Positions 41,520 to 50,758 of a stretch of DNA of 64,000 bases are shown here, piece by piece (positions within the stretch are counted from its first letter, which is position 1; each line of letters begins with the position of its first letter). The stretch spans positions 1 to 64,000 of the forward strand of contig NZ_QTPP01000002.1 in the NCBI RefSeq assembly GCF_003853415.1, given 5' to 3'. A model generated the notes under the pieces. That model did not search any database and was not told where the DNA came from. It was given only the letters and a program-made list of their open reading frames with translations. This stretch comes from Burkholderia sp. Bp9142. Its GTDB lineage: Bacteria > Pseudomonadota > Gammaproteobacteria > Burkholderiales > Burkholderiaceae. The position numbers were made by a program, and so were the translations under genes.

Positions 41520-43596
41520 GAGGGGCAGGCTCCTTCGGGGTGGCTTGACGCGCGGCGTCGGCGATGTGCGCGAGCCGCGTGTCGATCAGGTTCAGCAGCG
41601 CGTCGCGTGCAGGGTCGGCGGGCGCGGCGGCCGGCGGCGGGGCCGGCATGGTTGCCGCGCTTGCTGTCGACGGCGGCGCCGGCGCAGCAGTGTCGGCAGC
41701 CGGGTCGCCGTCACGCAGCACGACCACGCGCGCGAGCCGCGCGCTGATCGCCGCGTCGCCCGGCGTGCGCTCGGCGAGCAGGAACAGCGGGCCTTCGAGC
41801 GCGCCGAGTTCCGCGAGCGCGCGGCGCCGGGTGGCAAGCCATGTGGCGGCGGGGCGTACCCACGACGGTTCGTAGTGGACGAGGCCGAGTTCCTGCGCGA
41901 TTGCGCCGTGGCGCGCGAAGGCTTCGGCGGCGAGCGTGCGACGTTCGGCCGGCTGCGCGATCTGCACGACGCGGCGCCACTGCTCGAGCAGCGCGGCGAG
42001 CGCGACGTCGATCTGCTTGCCGATGCTGACGGGCCAGATGCGCGTGAATACGAGATACACGACGACGTTGCCGAGCAGGATGCCGATCGTGCGATCGCGC
42101 GCGATGGTCAGGTCGAAGCCGGGGCCGGCGCCCTGGATCACGCACAGGAAAAACGCGAACGCGATCTGGAAGCCCGCATACCCGATGCGCGGCGAGCCGA
42201 ACGCGACCCACGCGGACAGCCACGCGCCGGCGAACACCAGCGCCATCAGCTGACCGATCGACGAGAGCGCCGGCACGACGAACACGAGCGCCGCGGTGCC
42301 GAGCAGCGCACCGACGATGCAGCCGACAATCCGCAGCGTGAGCTTCTCGACCGTCTCGGCGGTCGAGCCGAGCGACACGATGTAGCAGGTGACGACGCAC
42401 GTATGGATGCCCGACCAGTCGAGCTGCGAATACAGCAGATAGCAGAAGACGGCCGCGGCGGTCGTCTTCAGCGCATAGCGGATGTGATCGGGATTGCTGC
42501 GCGCATCCGGCAGGAAGAAGCCGCCGCGCGGCGCCGGCGCGGGCGTGGCGACGGGCTCGGGGCGGGCGGCAGCGGACGCGCTGACGGGGGCGGCCGGCGC
42601 GGGTGCAGTCGTATCGGCCGCCGCGCCCGGTTCCGCGAAGCGCGTGATCGCCGCATGGAGATCGGTCGCGGCGACGCGCGCGAGCGGCGGCAGTGTATCG
42701 GCCGGCGGCAGCGCGAGCGTCGCGTCGACCGGATAGCCGCCGCGCTCGAGAATGGCCGCCATCTCGTCGAGCGTGGCCGCGATCGGTGCGGCGAACGCGG
42801 CGGGCAGCCGCGCGTCCGGTTCGCGATCGGCCAGCGCGACGCCGACCATCAGCGCCGTGCTCGACGCAATCGCCTGGCGCAGCGCCGCAACGTCGGCGGC
42901 GCTCGACGAGCCTTCGAGTTTCGACAGCTTGAGCCACGTCAGCAACTGCTTGTCGCCTTCGCGCAGGCTGGCGTCGAATGCTGCGCGCGCGTCGTCGTCG
43001 CCGCGCAGCCGCCGCGCGGCGAGCCGCAGGCGCTTGGCGATCTGCGCGAGCGCGAGCCGGCGCGGCGACGGCGCGATCAGCAGGTTGACGACGATCGCAA
43101 CGCCGACCGGGATCGCGATCGTCAGCCAGATATAGAGCAGCGCGCGGGTCGCGGCTTCGCCAAACGGCGCGAGGCCGAGCTGGTCGAGCCCGAAGCCGAC
43201 GATCATCGCGAGGATCGCGCCCACGGGGCGCAGCTTGCTGGCCGACGTCAGGTACAGCAGCCCGACCGACAGCACGGCCATGCATGCGACCCGCAGGATC
43301 GAATAGTCGATGCTGAAGATCGCGATGCCGAGCACGAGCCCGATCACGACCGTGACGATCAGCAGCAGCGCCGCCGCGAGCACGATGCTCGTCACGCGGT
43401 CGGCGCGGATCATGAAGAACACGACGTAGGCGGACAGCGCGGCTTCGGGCGTACCGTACGCGCTCGTCACGAGCACGGTCAGCGCGCAGATCAAGGCGAC
43501 CCGCACGGCGATCGACGTGCGCCCCGGAAACGGCGCGAGCAGTCGCAGGACTTCGCGCGGGCCCGGCGCGCGGACGTCAGCGGCAGGCCGAGCCAT
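41506..43596 (-). CDS. FUSC-family inner-membrane exporter (aromatic-acid exporter type)
   Basis: FUSC proteins such as AaeB export aromatic carboxylic acids and related compounds, with an HlyD-type partner. The 696-residue product (ATG 43596, GAGGT upstream) has two membrane blocks. The first, about residues 25-165, includes ALICALTVLVTSAYGTPEAALSAYVVFFM. The second, about 380-515, includes SLGSTAETVEKLTLRIVGCIVGALLGTAALVFVVPALSSIGQ, the FUSC signature. A soluble central region lies between them, and a C-terminal alanine/proline-rich tail follows. An in-frame ATG at 43629 is less supported. It overlaps both neighbours, so the operon is tightly coupled. Confidence 0.88.
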   Translation of the reverse strand: MARPAADVRAPGPREVLRLLAPFPGRTSIAVRVALICALTVLVTSAYGTPEAALSAYVVFFMIRADRVTSIVLAAALLLIVTVVIGLVLGIAIFSIDYSILRVACMAVLSVGLLYLTSASKLRPVGAILAMIVGFGLDQLGLAPFGEAATRALLYIWLTIAIPVGVAIVVNLLIAPSPRRLALAQIAKRLRLAARRLRGDDDARAAFDASLREGDKQLLTWLKLSKLEGSSSAADVAALRQAIASSTALMVGVALADREPDARLPAAFAAPIAATLDEMAAILERGGYPVDATLALPPADTLPPLARVAATDLHAAITRFAEPGAAADTTAPAPAAPVSASAAARPEPVATPAPAPRGGFFLPDARSNPDHIRYALKTTAAAVFCYLLYSQLDWSGIHTCVVTCYIVSLGSTAETVEKLTLRIVGCIVGALLGTAALVFVVPALSSIGQLMALVFAGAWLSAWVAFGSPRIGYAGFQIAFAFFLCVIQGAGPGFDLTIARDRTIGILLGNVVVYLVFTRIWPVSIGKQIDVALAALLEQWRRVVQIAQPAERRTLAAEAFARHGAIAQELGLVHYEPSWVRPAATWLATRRRALAELGALEGPLFLLAERTPGDAAISARLARVVVLRDGDPAADTAAPAPPSTASAATMPAPPPAAAPADPARDALLNLIDTRLAHIADAARQATPKEPAPHARP

Positions 43597-44626
43597 GCCG
43601 GACCTCGACGATCGCGCTCGCGCCGACACGCACGAGCTTGCCGTCGGGTTCGGCGAGCTTCACGCGCACGGGGAAGCGCTGCGCGACATGCACCCAGTTC
43701 ACCGAACGCTGCACGATCGGCAGCGCGCGCGGCAGGTTGATGCGATCGCTGTCCGCGATGCCCGCGCCGATGCCGACCACCTTGCCCGTCAGCGGACGGC
43801 TGCGGTCGATCATCGAATAGACGGTCGCGCAATCGCCGACCGCGATGCGATTCAGCGACGTCTCGCGGAAATTGCCGACCGCGAACCATTCGCTTGCGTC
43901 GATCAGCGTGAAGATCGACTGGTTCGGCGCGAGGGTTTCGCCGGCGAGCACCGTCAGGCCCGTCACGAGCCCGTCGTGCGGCGCGCGCACGACCGTATCG
44001 TCGAGCGCGTGCTGCGCGCGGGCGAGTGCGGCTTCGCGCGCATGGAGCGTCGCGATCGCGTCGGCATCGTCGCCGATCGTCTGCGCGGACGATCGCTGCT
44101 GTTCCTTGGCCTGCGTGAGCGACACGGCCGCATCGCGCTGCCGCACCTTCGCCTGGTCGAACTGCTGCGCGCTCACGTAGCCCTGCGCGGCGAGCGGCGC
44201 GAGGCGGTTCGCGTCGCGCGTCGCGAGGTCGTAATTCTGCGTCGCGCGCTTGACCTGCTCGGCGGCGACCGCCGCGTTCGAATGCTCGCCGATCAGCGAC
44301 CGGCGGCGCGTGTCGAGCGATGCGCGCGCGAGCTCGACATCGGCCTGCGCCTGCGCGACCGTCAGCCGGTACGGCACCGGGTCGATTTCATACAGCAGGT
44401 CGCCCTTCGCGACGCGCTGGTTCTCGTGCACGGCGAGACGCACGATGCGGCCGCCGACGGGCGACGCGACGTGGACGAGGTCCGCGTCGATCGACGCGTC
44501 GTCGGTGGACGGGTAGGCCGACGTGCGGTGGTACGCATACGCGAGCGCGGCGATGCCGAGCGCGACGATCGCCAGCGCGATCACGCGGCCTTTCGTGGAG
44601 GGGCGGGCGATTCCGGCGGCCTTCAT
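43577..44626 (-). CDS. HlyD/EmrA-type membrane fusion protein of the FUSC exporter
   Basis: The 349-residue product has one N-terminal membrane span (VIALAIVALGIAALAYAYH), then the biotinyl-lipoyl half-motifs VHVASPVGGRIVRLAVHENQRVAKGDLLYEIDPVPY and VVRAPHDGLVTGLTVLAGETLAP. A coiled-coil hairpin (about 85-190) lies between them, and a C-terminal barrel strand domain follows. It is the AaeA-like partner of the FUSC protein. The ATG at 44626 overlaps the stop of the small upstream gene. The longer upstream frame is not part of the protein. Confidence 0.92.
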   Translation of the reverse strand: MKAAGIARPSTKGRVIALAIVALGIAALAYAYHRTSAYPSTDDASIDADLVHVASPVGGRIVRLAVHENQRVAKGDLLYEIDPVPYRLTVAQAQADVELARASLDTRRRSLIGEHSNAAVAAEQVKRATQNYDLATRDANRLAPLAAQGYVSAQQFDQAKVRQRDAAVSLTQAKEQQRSSAQTIGDDADAIATLHAREAALARAQHALDDTVVRAPHDGLVTGLTVLAGETLAPNQSIFTLIDASEWFAVGNFRETSLNRIAVGDCATVYSMIDRSRPLTGKVVGIGAGIADSDRINLPRALPIVQRSVNWVHVAQRFPVRVKLAEPDGKLVRVGASAIVEVRHGSACR

Positions 44627-44916
44627 GCAAACGGCCCCGTGCCGGTGAGCCATACGATCACGGCGACCACGAGCCCGATCGCGGTGCAGACGGCGAGTTG
44701 GTAGGGCACGGTGGCGGCCCAGCCGGTCGCGACGAACACGCGGTGCGCGACGATCGCGCCGACGATGCCGACGATCGCACTGACGAGCCAGAGCGGGAAA
44801 TACGCGCCGAACAGGACGTACGACGGTGCGCCGCGCGACGTGCAGCCCACAAGCGGCAGGGCGGGCACCAGGGTGGCGGCGGCGCGCAGGGGTACGCGCG
44901 GCGTTGTTTTTCTCAT
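44623..44916 (-). CDS. YtcA-like small membrane lipoprotein
   Basis: The 97-residue product has an N-terminal lipobox (LVPALPLVGC), then SRGAPSYVLFGAYFPLWLVSAIVGIVGAIVAHRVFVATG and a second span (LAVCTAIGLVVAVIVWLT). This layout, including the GAYFPxW motif, fits the YtcA family, which often precedes HlyD and FUSC genes in Enterobacteria and Burkholderia. It heads the exporter operon. The ATG at 44916 is chosen because it directly precedes the signal; an upstream frame to 45009 is unlikely. Confidence 0.75.
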   Translation of the reverse strand: MRKTTPRVPLRAAATLVPALPLVGCTSRGAPSYVLFGAYFPLWLVSAIVGIVGAIVAHRVFVATGWAATVPYQLAVCTAIGLVVAVIVWLTGTGPFA

Positions 44917-45378
44917 GGCGTGACGAGCTCGACGTTGGGGGTGGATGCCGGGCACGGCGCAATGCGGTTCGTTGCCGCGACGACGATTCCGCGATACGGA
45001 GCCGATCATAAATCAGCGCGATGCGGACCGCCAGCGATGCGGCGCGCGCCGGGGCGCCCGGAGGCGGTTCGGGTGCGGTCGTGGCGCGGTCCGCGATTCT
45101 GCCAGCGCTTGCTTTCGCATGGGTGCCGACGGACTGTAAAGGATCGTCAGGCGGAACCCCGCCGCCGACGTTTGTTCGCCGATGTGCGGGAATCGAGGCA
45201 GCGATTGCCGGATTGCTGCTCGAGCGGTTGCGAATCCGCGCCCGGTCGAGTCGGCCGGTATCTGTGTACCATCGTGCGAAGGACGCGGCGCGTGGCGCGG
45301 GGCATGACGAGAACTTGACGTCACGATCCCGGCCGATGCGCCGCGCGACGGTGGTAGCGCAACGAGGATGAGTGTTCC
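44917..45378. other. 462-bp divergent intergenic region
   Basis: It lies between the exporter operon (minus) and a metallophosphoesterase gene (plus), so it should contain both promoters. I could not pick out a clear promoter pair or a regulator site. Open frames here show no family resemblance. Confidence 0.4.
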
Positions 45379-46530
45379 ATGCGAAGTTTCTTTGTCCGGT
45401 TCATCGCAATCGGCGTGCTGTTCCATCTGTATGTCGGGCTGCGGATCATTCCCGGCGCATTCGCGTCGCCGCTCGCGCGCACGATCGCGGCGCTGGTACT
45501 GGCGAGCTTCGTCGTGCTGATCCCGGTCGGCATGTTCTCGCGCCGCTTCGACGAAGGCTGGGCCGCGACGCTCGTTGGCTGGGCCGGCTCGCTCGCGATG
45601 GGCTTCTTCTCGTCGCTGCTGGTGCTGACGTTCCTGCGCGAGCTGGTGCTGCTCGGCGTCATCGTGTGGCGGCATCTCGGGCATGACGGCGCCTGGAGCG
45701 GCGCGAGCGCCGACACGGCGCTCGGCGTGCTGGTGGCCGCGGTGCTGGTCACCGCGATCGGATTCGTCGGCGCGCGCCGCACGGCGGCGGTCAAGCGCGT
45801 GTCGATTCCGGTCGACGGGCTGCCGGCCGCGCTCGACGGGCTGACGATCGTGCAACTGTCGGACATTCACGTCGGGCCGACGATCAAGCGGCCTTATATC
45901 GAGCGGATCGTGCGGGCGGTCAATGCGCTCGATGCGGATCTCGTCGTCGTGACGGGCGACGTGGTCGACGGCTCGGTCAAGCGGCTGCGCGAACACACGG
46001 CGCCGCTCGGCCGCATGCAGTCGCGGCACGGCAGCTTCCTCGTGACGGGCAACCACGAGTACTACGCCGGCGCGCACGCGTGGATCGACGAATTCCGGCG
46101 AATCGGGTTGACGGTGTTGCTCAACGAGCACGTGCTGATCGAGCACGACGGTGCGCGGGCGGTGCTCGCGGGCGTCACCGATTTCACGGCGGGCGGGTTC
46201 GATCCCGCGCATCGCAGCGATCCCGAGCAGGCGCTGGCGGGCGCGCCACGCGACGTCGCGACGAAGATCCTGCTCGCGCACCAGCCGCGCAGCGCGGAAG
46301 CGGCGAGCCGCGCCGGCTTCACCGTGCAGCTGTCCGGCCATACGCACGGCGGCCAGTTCCTGCCGTGGCCGCCGTTCGTGCGTCTGCAGCAGCCGGTGAT
46401 CGGCGGGCTCGACCGGTTCGGCGCGATGTGGCTCTATACGAGCCGCGGCACCGGCTACTGGGGGCCGCCGAACCGCTTCGGCGTGCCGTCCGAAATCACG
46501 CTGATCCGGTTGACGCGCGCGACTGGGTGA
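45379..46530 (+). CDS. Membrane-anchored metallophosphoesterase (YkuE-like)
   Basis: The N-terminal half has four or five membrane spans (residues about 5-140, including VLIPVGMFSRRFDEGWAATLVGWAGSLAMGFFSSLLVLTFLRELVLLGVIV). It is followed by a calcineurin-type phosphoesterase domain with all metal motifs: LSDIHVGP, VTGDVVDG, TGNHEYY, LLAHQPR and SGHTHGGQ. The 383-residue protein resembles YkuE/YpbG-type enzymes, thought to act on phospholipid-like substrates at the outer face of the membrane. The substrate is unknown. It has a divergent neighbour and no operon partner. Confidence 0.92.
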   Translation: MRSFFVRFIAIGVLFHLYVGLRIIPGAFASPLARTIAALVLASFVVLIPVGMFSRRFDEGWAATLVGWAGSLAMGFFSSLLVLTFLRELVLLGVIVWRHLGHDGAWSGASADTALGVLVAAVLVTAIGFVGARRTAAVKRVSIPVDGLPAALDGLTIVQLSDIHVGPTIKRPYIERIVRAVNALDADLVVVTGDVVDGSVKRLREHTAPLGRMQSRHGSFLVTGNHEYYAGAHAWIDEFRRIGLTVLLNEHVLIEHDGARAVLAGVTDFTAGGFDPAHRSDPEQALAGAPRDVATKILLAHQPRSAEAASRAGFTVQLSGHTHGGQFLPWPPFVRLQQPVIGGLDRFGAMWLYTSRGTGYWGPPNRFGVPSEITLIRLTRATG

Positions 46531-46719
46531 CGGGCGCGATAGCGTCGAAATCGACGCGCACCGTGATGATCGCGTGACACGCCGCAAATGCATCGGCTTC
46601 GCCGTTCGCGCGGACGGCCGCGTCGCGCGCCGGAATGACAGCGCATGGCGGCGCGTGTCGCCGTTGTCTACCATGCAGACATGGTCCGTCTGTACCGTTC
46701 ATTTTTGCCTGATCCCGAC

Positions 46720-47325
46720 ATGTCGACGCCCGATCTATTCGCCGATACGCCCGCGCCCGACGTCGATTGGTACCCGGACTGGCTCGCACCGTCCGACGCC
46801 GATCGCGTGCTGGCCGCGCTGATCGATGAAGTCGCATGGCGCCAGGACACGATCCGTACGCCGCGCGGCCGCATTCCGCTGCCGCGGCTCACCGCGTGGC
46901 AGGGCGAGCCGGACGCCGTCTACGTGTATTCGGGGATCCGCAACGTGCCCGCGCCGTGGACGGCGGCCGTGCTCGACCTGAAGCGTGCAGTCGAGGCCAC
47001 GTGCGGCGCGCATTTCAACAGCGTGCTGCTCAATCGTTACCGCAACGGACAGGACAGCCTCGGCTGGCATGCGGACAACGAGCCGGAGCTCGGCGAAACA
47101 CCGGTGATCGCGTCGGTCAGCCTTGGTGCGATGCGCGTGTTCGACCTGCGTCACCGTGCGACCGGCGTCGTGCATGCGTACCGGCTGACGCACGGCAGCC
47201 TGCTCGTGATGCGCGGCCGCACGCAGGCCGAATGGCAGCACCGCGTGCCGAAGGCGCCGGCCGTGCAGGGCGAGCGCATCAATCTGACGTTCCGGAGAGT
47301 CATGCCAGCGGCGGCGGGTCGTTAG
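46720..47325 (+). CDS. alkB: AlkB-like Fe(II)/2-oxoglutarate DNA repair dioxygenase
   Basis: AlkB enzymes remove methyl lesions from DNA and RNA bases by oxidation. From ATG 46720 the product is 201 residues, with the metal motif HxD (GWHADNEPELG), a distal His (EWQHRVPKA), the 2-oxoglutarate Arg (RINLTFR), and the substrate-lid motif NSVLLNRYRNGQDSLGWHAD. It is closest in layout to the ALKBH2/AlkB2-like bacterial group. In-frame ATGs at 46645 and 46681 are possible starts, but the residues before MSTPDLFAD look unrelated. No ada gene adjoins. Confidence 0.92.
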   Translation: MSTPDLFADTPAPDVDWYPDWLAPSDADRVLAALIDEVAWRQDTIRTPRGRIPLPRLTAWQGEPDAVYVYSGIRNVPAPWTAAVLDLKRAVEATCGAHFNSVLLNRYRNGQDSLGWHADNEPELGETPVIASVSLGAMRVFDLRHRATGVVHAYRLTHGSLLVMRGRTQAEWQHRVPKAPAVQGERINLTFRRVMPAAAGR

Positions 47326-47653
47326 CCGCTGGCCCTGCCGCCCCGGCGCCGCGCGCTCACGTTCGATCATGACCCGTTTTCGATCGATACGATCCGTCGG
47401 TCGTCCATGCGGCGCGTTGCCGCACGAGTGCTGTATGGTGCGGCGCAACCATGCCCGCGAGGCCCGTGCCGCAAGGGTTTTCAGGCGGATTCGATCGACC
47501 ACCTGGTTCCGATAGGCAAGTGTAAGCCCTGATGGTGCGTCGCAACATTCCTTGACTAGACTATCGAATAGCTGAAACGCGCCGCGAACCGGCGCATTTT
47601 TTCGACATGCCCGATGCGTGGCCAATGGGACCCATAGGGCAGGAGCATAACCC
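47326..47653. other. 328-bp intergenic region before a small orphan gene
   Basis: It contains the terminator-like hairpin at 47579 and a TTGACT element at about 47552. No gene is supported. Confidence 0.4.
47579..47602 (+). terminator. Rho-independent terminator-like hairpin
   Basis: GCGCCG (47579-47584), loop CGAAC, CGGCGC (47590-47595), then A and six T. It lies 250 bases after alkB and just before a small ORF. It could end read-through from alkB or attenuate the small gene. Confidence 0.65.
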
Positions 47654-47860
47654 GTGACCGTACTGGACTCATCCCTCGAATCCTCGCTGCACGTCTTCGA
47701 ACAAGACGGCGGATGGCAATGGGCGCTGACGGTGAAGCGGGCGTCCGGCGTTGGCGTGAAAGTCGTCGCATTCAGCACGGACGGCTTTCGCGGCGAAGCC
47801 GATGCCTATGCCGCCGGCCAGCGCGCGCGCGCCGAGTATGACGACACCGTGACGGCCTGA
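47654..47860 (+). CDS. Small protein of unknown function (68 residues)
   Basis: The GTG at 47654 has AGGAG upstream. The product is MTVLDSSLESSLHVFEQDGGWQWALTVKRASGVGVKVVAFSTDGFRGEADAYAAGQRARAEYDDTVTA, a soluble acidic protein with a predicted beta-hairpin and helix. The WQWALTVKR-to-FxGEADAYAAGQRA layout resembles small conserved Burkholderia proteins, but I cannot name a family. Ribosome binding site and codon use support it as real. Confidence 0.6.
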   Translation: MTVLDSSLESSLHVFEQDGGWQWALTVKRASGVGVKVVAFSTDGFRGEADAYAAGQRARAEYDDTVTA

Positions 47861-48239
47861 CGCCGTCGCGCCGACCCCAATCCCGATCCCGGCCCGGCGT
47901 GGTCGTTCGTTGTCACGCGTTTTCCTGTTCCTTTCCCTCCTTTCCGACTTGCCCGAATCGATCCGTATGCGACATCGCATGCGGTGCGCTCGCATTTGCC
48001 CGTCGTTCACTGCCGCCACGGTACCCGGCGACGTTCCGGTGGGCAGTCCTGTCTATCGCTGTTATTCTTTCGATCGCATCAGGCTATATGACAGTCCGGC
48101 TGTCCGGTCGGGCGCACCGCGCCGTCGGCCACCTGCGCGGGATCGTGTTGATCCGACTCGGTCGAAATTCCATAATCAAGCATTGCGGGTCTTTCGTGAA
48201 CGCTTTCATTCCGTCCATGTGCACAGGGTCAATCCAACG
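47861..48239. other. 379-bp intergenic region upstream of the first IclR gene
   Basis: It probably contains the promoter of the IclR-type gene. No operator like those at 50474 and 50759 was found here. An upstream in-frame extension of the IclR gene reaches 47910, but has no family resemblance. Confidence 0.4.
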
Positions 48240-49184
48240 ATGAGCGGTGCACCGAAACCGCCGGCGAAGCCGGCAAGCGCGCCGCGCGCGGCAGCCAGCG
48301 ACGACGTCGACCACGACGCGTCGAAGCCGGGCGCGGGCGACGACGAATCGTCCGGCGGCGCGTCGTCGTATCTGGTTCCGGGCCTCGAACGCGGGCTGCG
48401 GATCCTCGCCGAATTCTCCGCGCGCGAGCCGGTGCTCGGCGCGCCCGAACTGTCGAAGCGCATCGGCATCCCGCGCACGACCACCTTCCGTCTGCTGCAG
48501 ACGCTCGAAGCGCTCGGCTTTCTCGAGCGCGTGAACGGCGACCGCTATTTCCGGCTCGGTGTCGGCGTGATGCGGCTCGGCTTCGAATACCTGAATTCGC
48601 TGGAACTGACCGACCTCGGCGCGCCGGTGCTCGAACGGCTGCGCGACGCGACGGGCCTGTCGACGCACCTGCTGATCCGCGACCAGCGCGATGTGGTGTT
48701 CGTCGCGAAGGCACAGAGCAACACGTCGATGTTCGGTTCGGTGAAGGTGCACGTCGGCACGCGGTTGCCCGCGCACGCGACCGTGCACGGCCACGTGCTG
48801 ATGGGCGACCTCACGCGCGACGCGCTGCGCCAGCTGTATCCGGAAAAGCGGCTCGAGCAGTTCACCGAGCGCACGCCGGGCACCGTCGACGAGCTGTACG
48901 AGCGCGTGCGTCATTACGCGCGGCTCGGTTATGCGGTCAGCGAGGCCGCGTTCGAGAGCGGCATCTCGGCGGTGACCGCGCCCGTGCGCGAGCATTCGGG
49001 CGCGATCGTCTCGGCCATCACGGCGACGGTGCCGCGCTCGGAAATCGGCGAGGCCGGCGAGAAGGAGCGGCTCGTCGAAGCGGTATGCGGCGCGGCGGTC
49101 GACCTGTCGCAGCGCCTGAACTACCGGCCGCTCGAAAGCGACCCGACATTCGCGCACGCGCGCCATCGGGTCGCGATGTTCTGA
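48240..49184 (+). CDS. IclR-family transcriptional regulator, paralogue 1
   Basis: From ATG 48240 the product is 314 residues, with an unusual 40-residue alanine/aspartate-rich leader before the winged helix-turn-helix (YLVPGLERGLRILAEFSAREPVLGAPELSKRIGIPRTTTFRLLQTLEALGFLER). The effector domain follows (GLSTHLLIRDQRDVVFVAKAQSNTSMFGSVKVHVGTRLPAHATVHGHVLMGDL). It closely resembles the second IclR protein encoded at 54832 over its whole length apart from the leader. It flanks the porin and catabolic operon and is a likely regulator of both. Confidence 0.9.
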   Translation: MSGAPKPPAKPASAPRAAASDDVDHDASKPGAGDDESSGGASSYLVPGLERGLRILAEFSAREPVLGAPELSKRIGIPRTTTFRLLQTLEALGFLERVNGDRYFRLGVGVMRLGFEYLNSLELTDLGAPVLERLRDATGLSTHLLIRDQRDVVFVAKAQSNTSMFGSVKVHVGTRLPAHATVHGHVLMGDLTRDALRQLYPEKRLEQFTERTPGTVDELYERVRHYARLGYAVSEAAFESGISAVTAPVREHSGAIVSAITATVPRSEIGEAGEKERLVEAVCGAAVDLSQRLNYRPLESDPTFAHARHRVAMF

Positions 49185-49230
49185 CCTGTCGAGCAGGCCG
49201 CCGCATCGCACGGCTTCGCCAGCAAAAATA

Positions 49231-49254
49231 GAGCAGCCCAACGGCTGCTCTTTT
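49231..49254 (+). terminator. Rho-independent terminator between the IclR and porin genes
   Basis: GAGCAGCC, loop CAAC, GGCTGCTC, then TTTTCGTTTT. It lies between convergent genes and could serve both. Confidence 0.85.
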
Positions 49255-49289
49255 CGTTTTCGTCATCGGGCGCGTGCGCCCGTCGCCGC

Positions 49290-50369
49290 TCAGAACGAAT
49301 GATGAATGCCGGTCAGCACGATCACCTGGTTCGCGGTGCTCGACGCGCCGGCCGTGAAGAACGCGGCCTTCGCACCGCCCGAGCCGTGCTCGAACAGCAC
49401 GTTCGCATAGAGCTGCGTGCGCTTGGACAGCGAATAGATGTCGCCGAGCTCGACCTGCGTCCAGCGGCGGCCGGCCAGCGTCGTGGTCGCCGCGCCGCCC
49501 GCGATCGTGTTGAACGCGCTGCTGCGATAGTTCACGCCCGCGTCGTAGCTCTGGAACGTGTCGGAAAACCCGTTCGACTGCATCTTCACGCGCGTGTAGA
49601 GGCCGTGCACGAGGAAGTCGCCGATCTGGTACGACGCGCCCGCGCCGATGTTCTCGACCTTGTTCGCCAGATAGCCGTTCGCGGTGTTCTGCCCCTGGAA
49701 CGACGTGATCCCCGTCTGGCCGACCAGGATCGAGCGGTCGTGCTCGTTCGAATAGACGGCTGACGCCTTGAACGGCCCGTTCGCATAGTTCAGCGCGACG
49801 CCGACCGACTTGCCGGTCGAGAAGTTCGTCGTGTTGCCGAGCGCCATCGTCGCCGCGGCCGAGAAGCCGCCGAAGCTCGGCGAACGGTACTTGACCGCGT
49901 TGTTGTACGGCACGTTGCCGGTCGCGGCGAGCCCGTCGATGTTGCCGGGGTGGAACGCATACCAGCTCATCGCGAGATACGCGGTGCTGAGCGGATCGAG
50001 ATAGTCGAACGTCAGCGGCGTCTGGCGGCCGAGCGTCAGCGTGCCGTAGCGCTCCGAGCTGAGCCCGACGAACGCCGCGCGGTTCCAGATCGTGTTCGCG
50101 GTCGCGAACTGGCCGTTGTTCGTATAGAAGCCGTTTTCCAGCTGGAAGATCGCCGACAGGCCGCCGCCCAGGTCTTCCTTGCCTTTCAGGCCCCACCGGT
50201 CGGGCTGCGTGTTGCCCTGGATCATTGCCCACTTCGCATGGCCGCCGACGTTGTTCACGTACGCGACGCCGGCATCCATGCTGCCGTACAGCACTACGCT
50301 GCTCTGCGCCCACGCGCCGGACACGGCGCTCATTCCGATGACTGCTGCTGCTACCGCTTGCTTGAGCAT
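49290..50369 (-). CDS. Outer-membrane porin of the catabolic region
   Basis: The 359-residue precursor has a signal peptide ending GAWAQS, the first strand SSVVLYGSMDAGVAYVNN, and PDRWGLKGKEDLGGGLSAIFQLENGF. It ends in ...VLTGIHHSF, with the terminal Phe. It is a second member of the trimeric porin family in the window, and quite different in sequence from the one at 30687. Divergent from the Rieske oxygenase operon, and with the same operator motif, it probably takes up the pathway substrate. The longer frame to 50480 is not part of the protein. Confidence 0.93.
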   Translation of the reverse strand: MLKQAVAAAVIGMSAVSGAWAQSSVVLYGSMDAGVAYVNNVGGHAKWAMIQGNTQPDRWGLKGKEDLGGGLSAIFQLENGFYTNNGQFATANTIWNRAAFVGLSSERYGTLTLGRQTPLTFDYLDPLSTAYLAMSWYAFHPGNIDGLAATGNVPYNNAVKYRSPSFGGFSAAATMALGNTTNFSTGKSVGVALNYANGPFKASAVYSNEHDRSILVGQTGITSFQGQNTANGYLANKVENIGAGASYQIGDFLVHGLYTRVKMQSNGFSDTFQSYDAGVNYRSSAFNTIAGGAATTTLAGRRWTQVELGDIYSLSKRTQLYANVLFEHGSGGAKAAFFTAGASSTANQVIVLTGIHHSF

Positions 50370-50473
50370 TTGATCTCCTGACTCTCCAAACCTGACGGAA
50401 AACATGCCGTGGCGGCGGGCGCGGGGACGGCCGGCCGTCGCGCGTTTCCGCCACCGGGGCGGGCATTCTTTAT

Positions 50474-50489
50474 GTTCCATATAAGGAAC
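50474..50489. promoter_or_regulatory. GTTCC-N6-GGAAC operator, porin side
   Basis: GTTCCATATAAGGAAC, a palindrome with one mismatched pair, lies 21 bases downstream of the porin's minus-strand -10 element. This is the first of two matching operators in the region, and is suited to an IclR-type dimer. Confidence 0.7.
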
Positions 50490-50510
50490 AATGTGCCTTT
50501 GATGGAATGG

Positions 50511-50538
50511 AGTATAGAGGTGTCGTGCACCGTATCAA
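50511..50538 (-). promoter_or_regulatory. Porin promoter (minus strand)
   Basis: On the minus strand TTGATA (50538-50533), 16 bases, then TATACT (50516-50511). This is a good sigma-70 match reading into the porin gene, with the operator just downstream of the start of transcription. Confidence 0.65.
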
Positions 50539-50734
50539 AAATAAATTTATCGGGCCGGATGGGGATGACGGCGATCCGCAACGCGGGTTGGAGAATCCGG
50601 AAAAACAGACTTAAATGCCCGGCCGAAAACACAAAATTACATTTGATGGGCGTTGCGGCGGAGCGCGTCGACTCAACGGTCGGTGTTTTCCCTAGGGCAT
50701 GCAGCTTTTTGTTTTGCTCGTGGAAAGCCGCTTC

Positions 50735-50740
50735 TATAAT
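50735..50740 (+). promoter_or_regulatory. -10 element of the Rieske oxygenase operon
   Basis: TATAAT in an AT-rich stretch about 80 bases upstream of the first gene. The -35 box is not clear; TTGCTC at 50714 has a short spacer. Confidence 0.5.
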
Positions 50741-50758
50741 CACCATCCATAAACTGCT

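Noticed and set aside
47552-47602. Possible small RNA between a TTGACT element and a terminator-like hairpin
   Set aside because: Only about 27 bases separate the -35-like element from the hairpin, too few for a promoter and transcript, so I kept only the hairpin.
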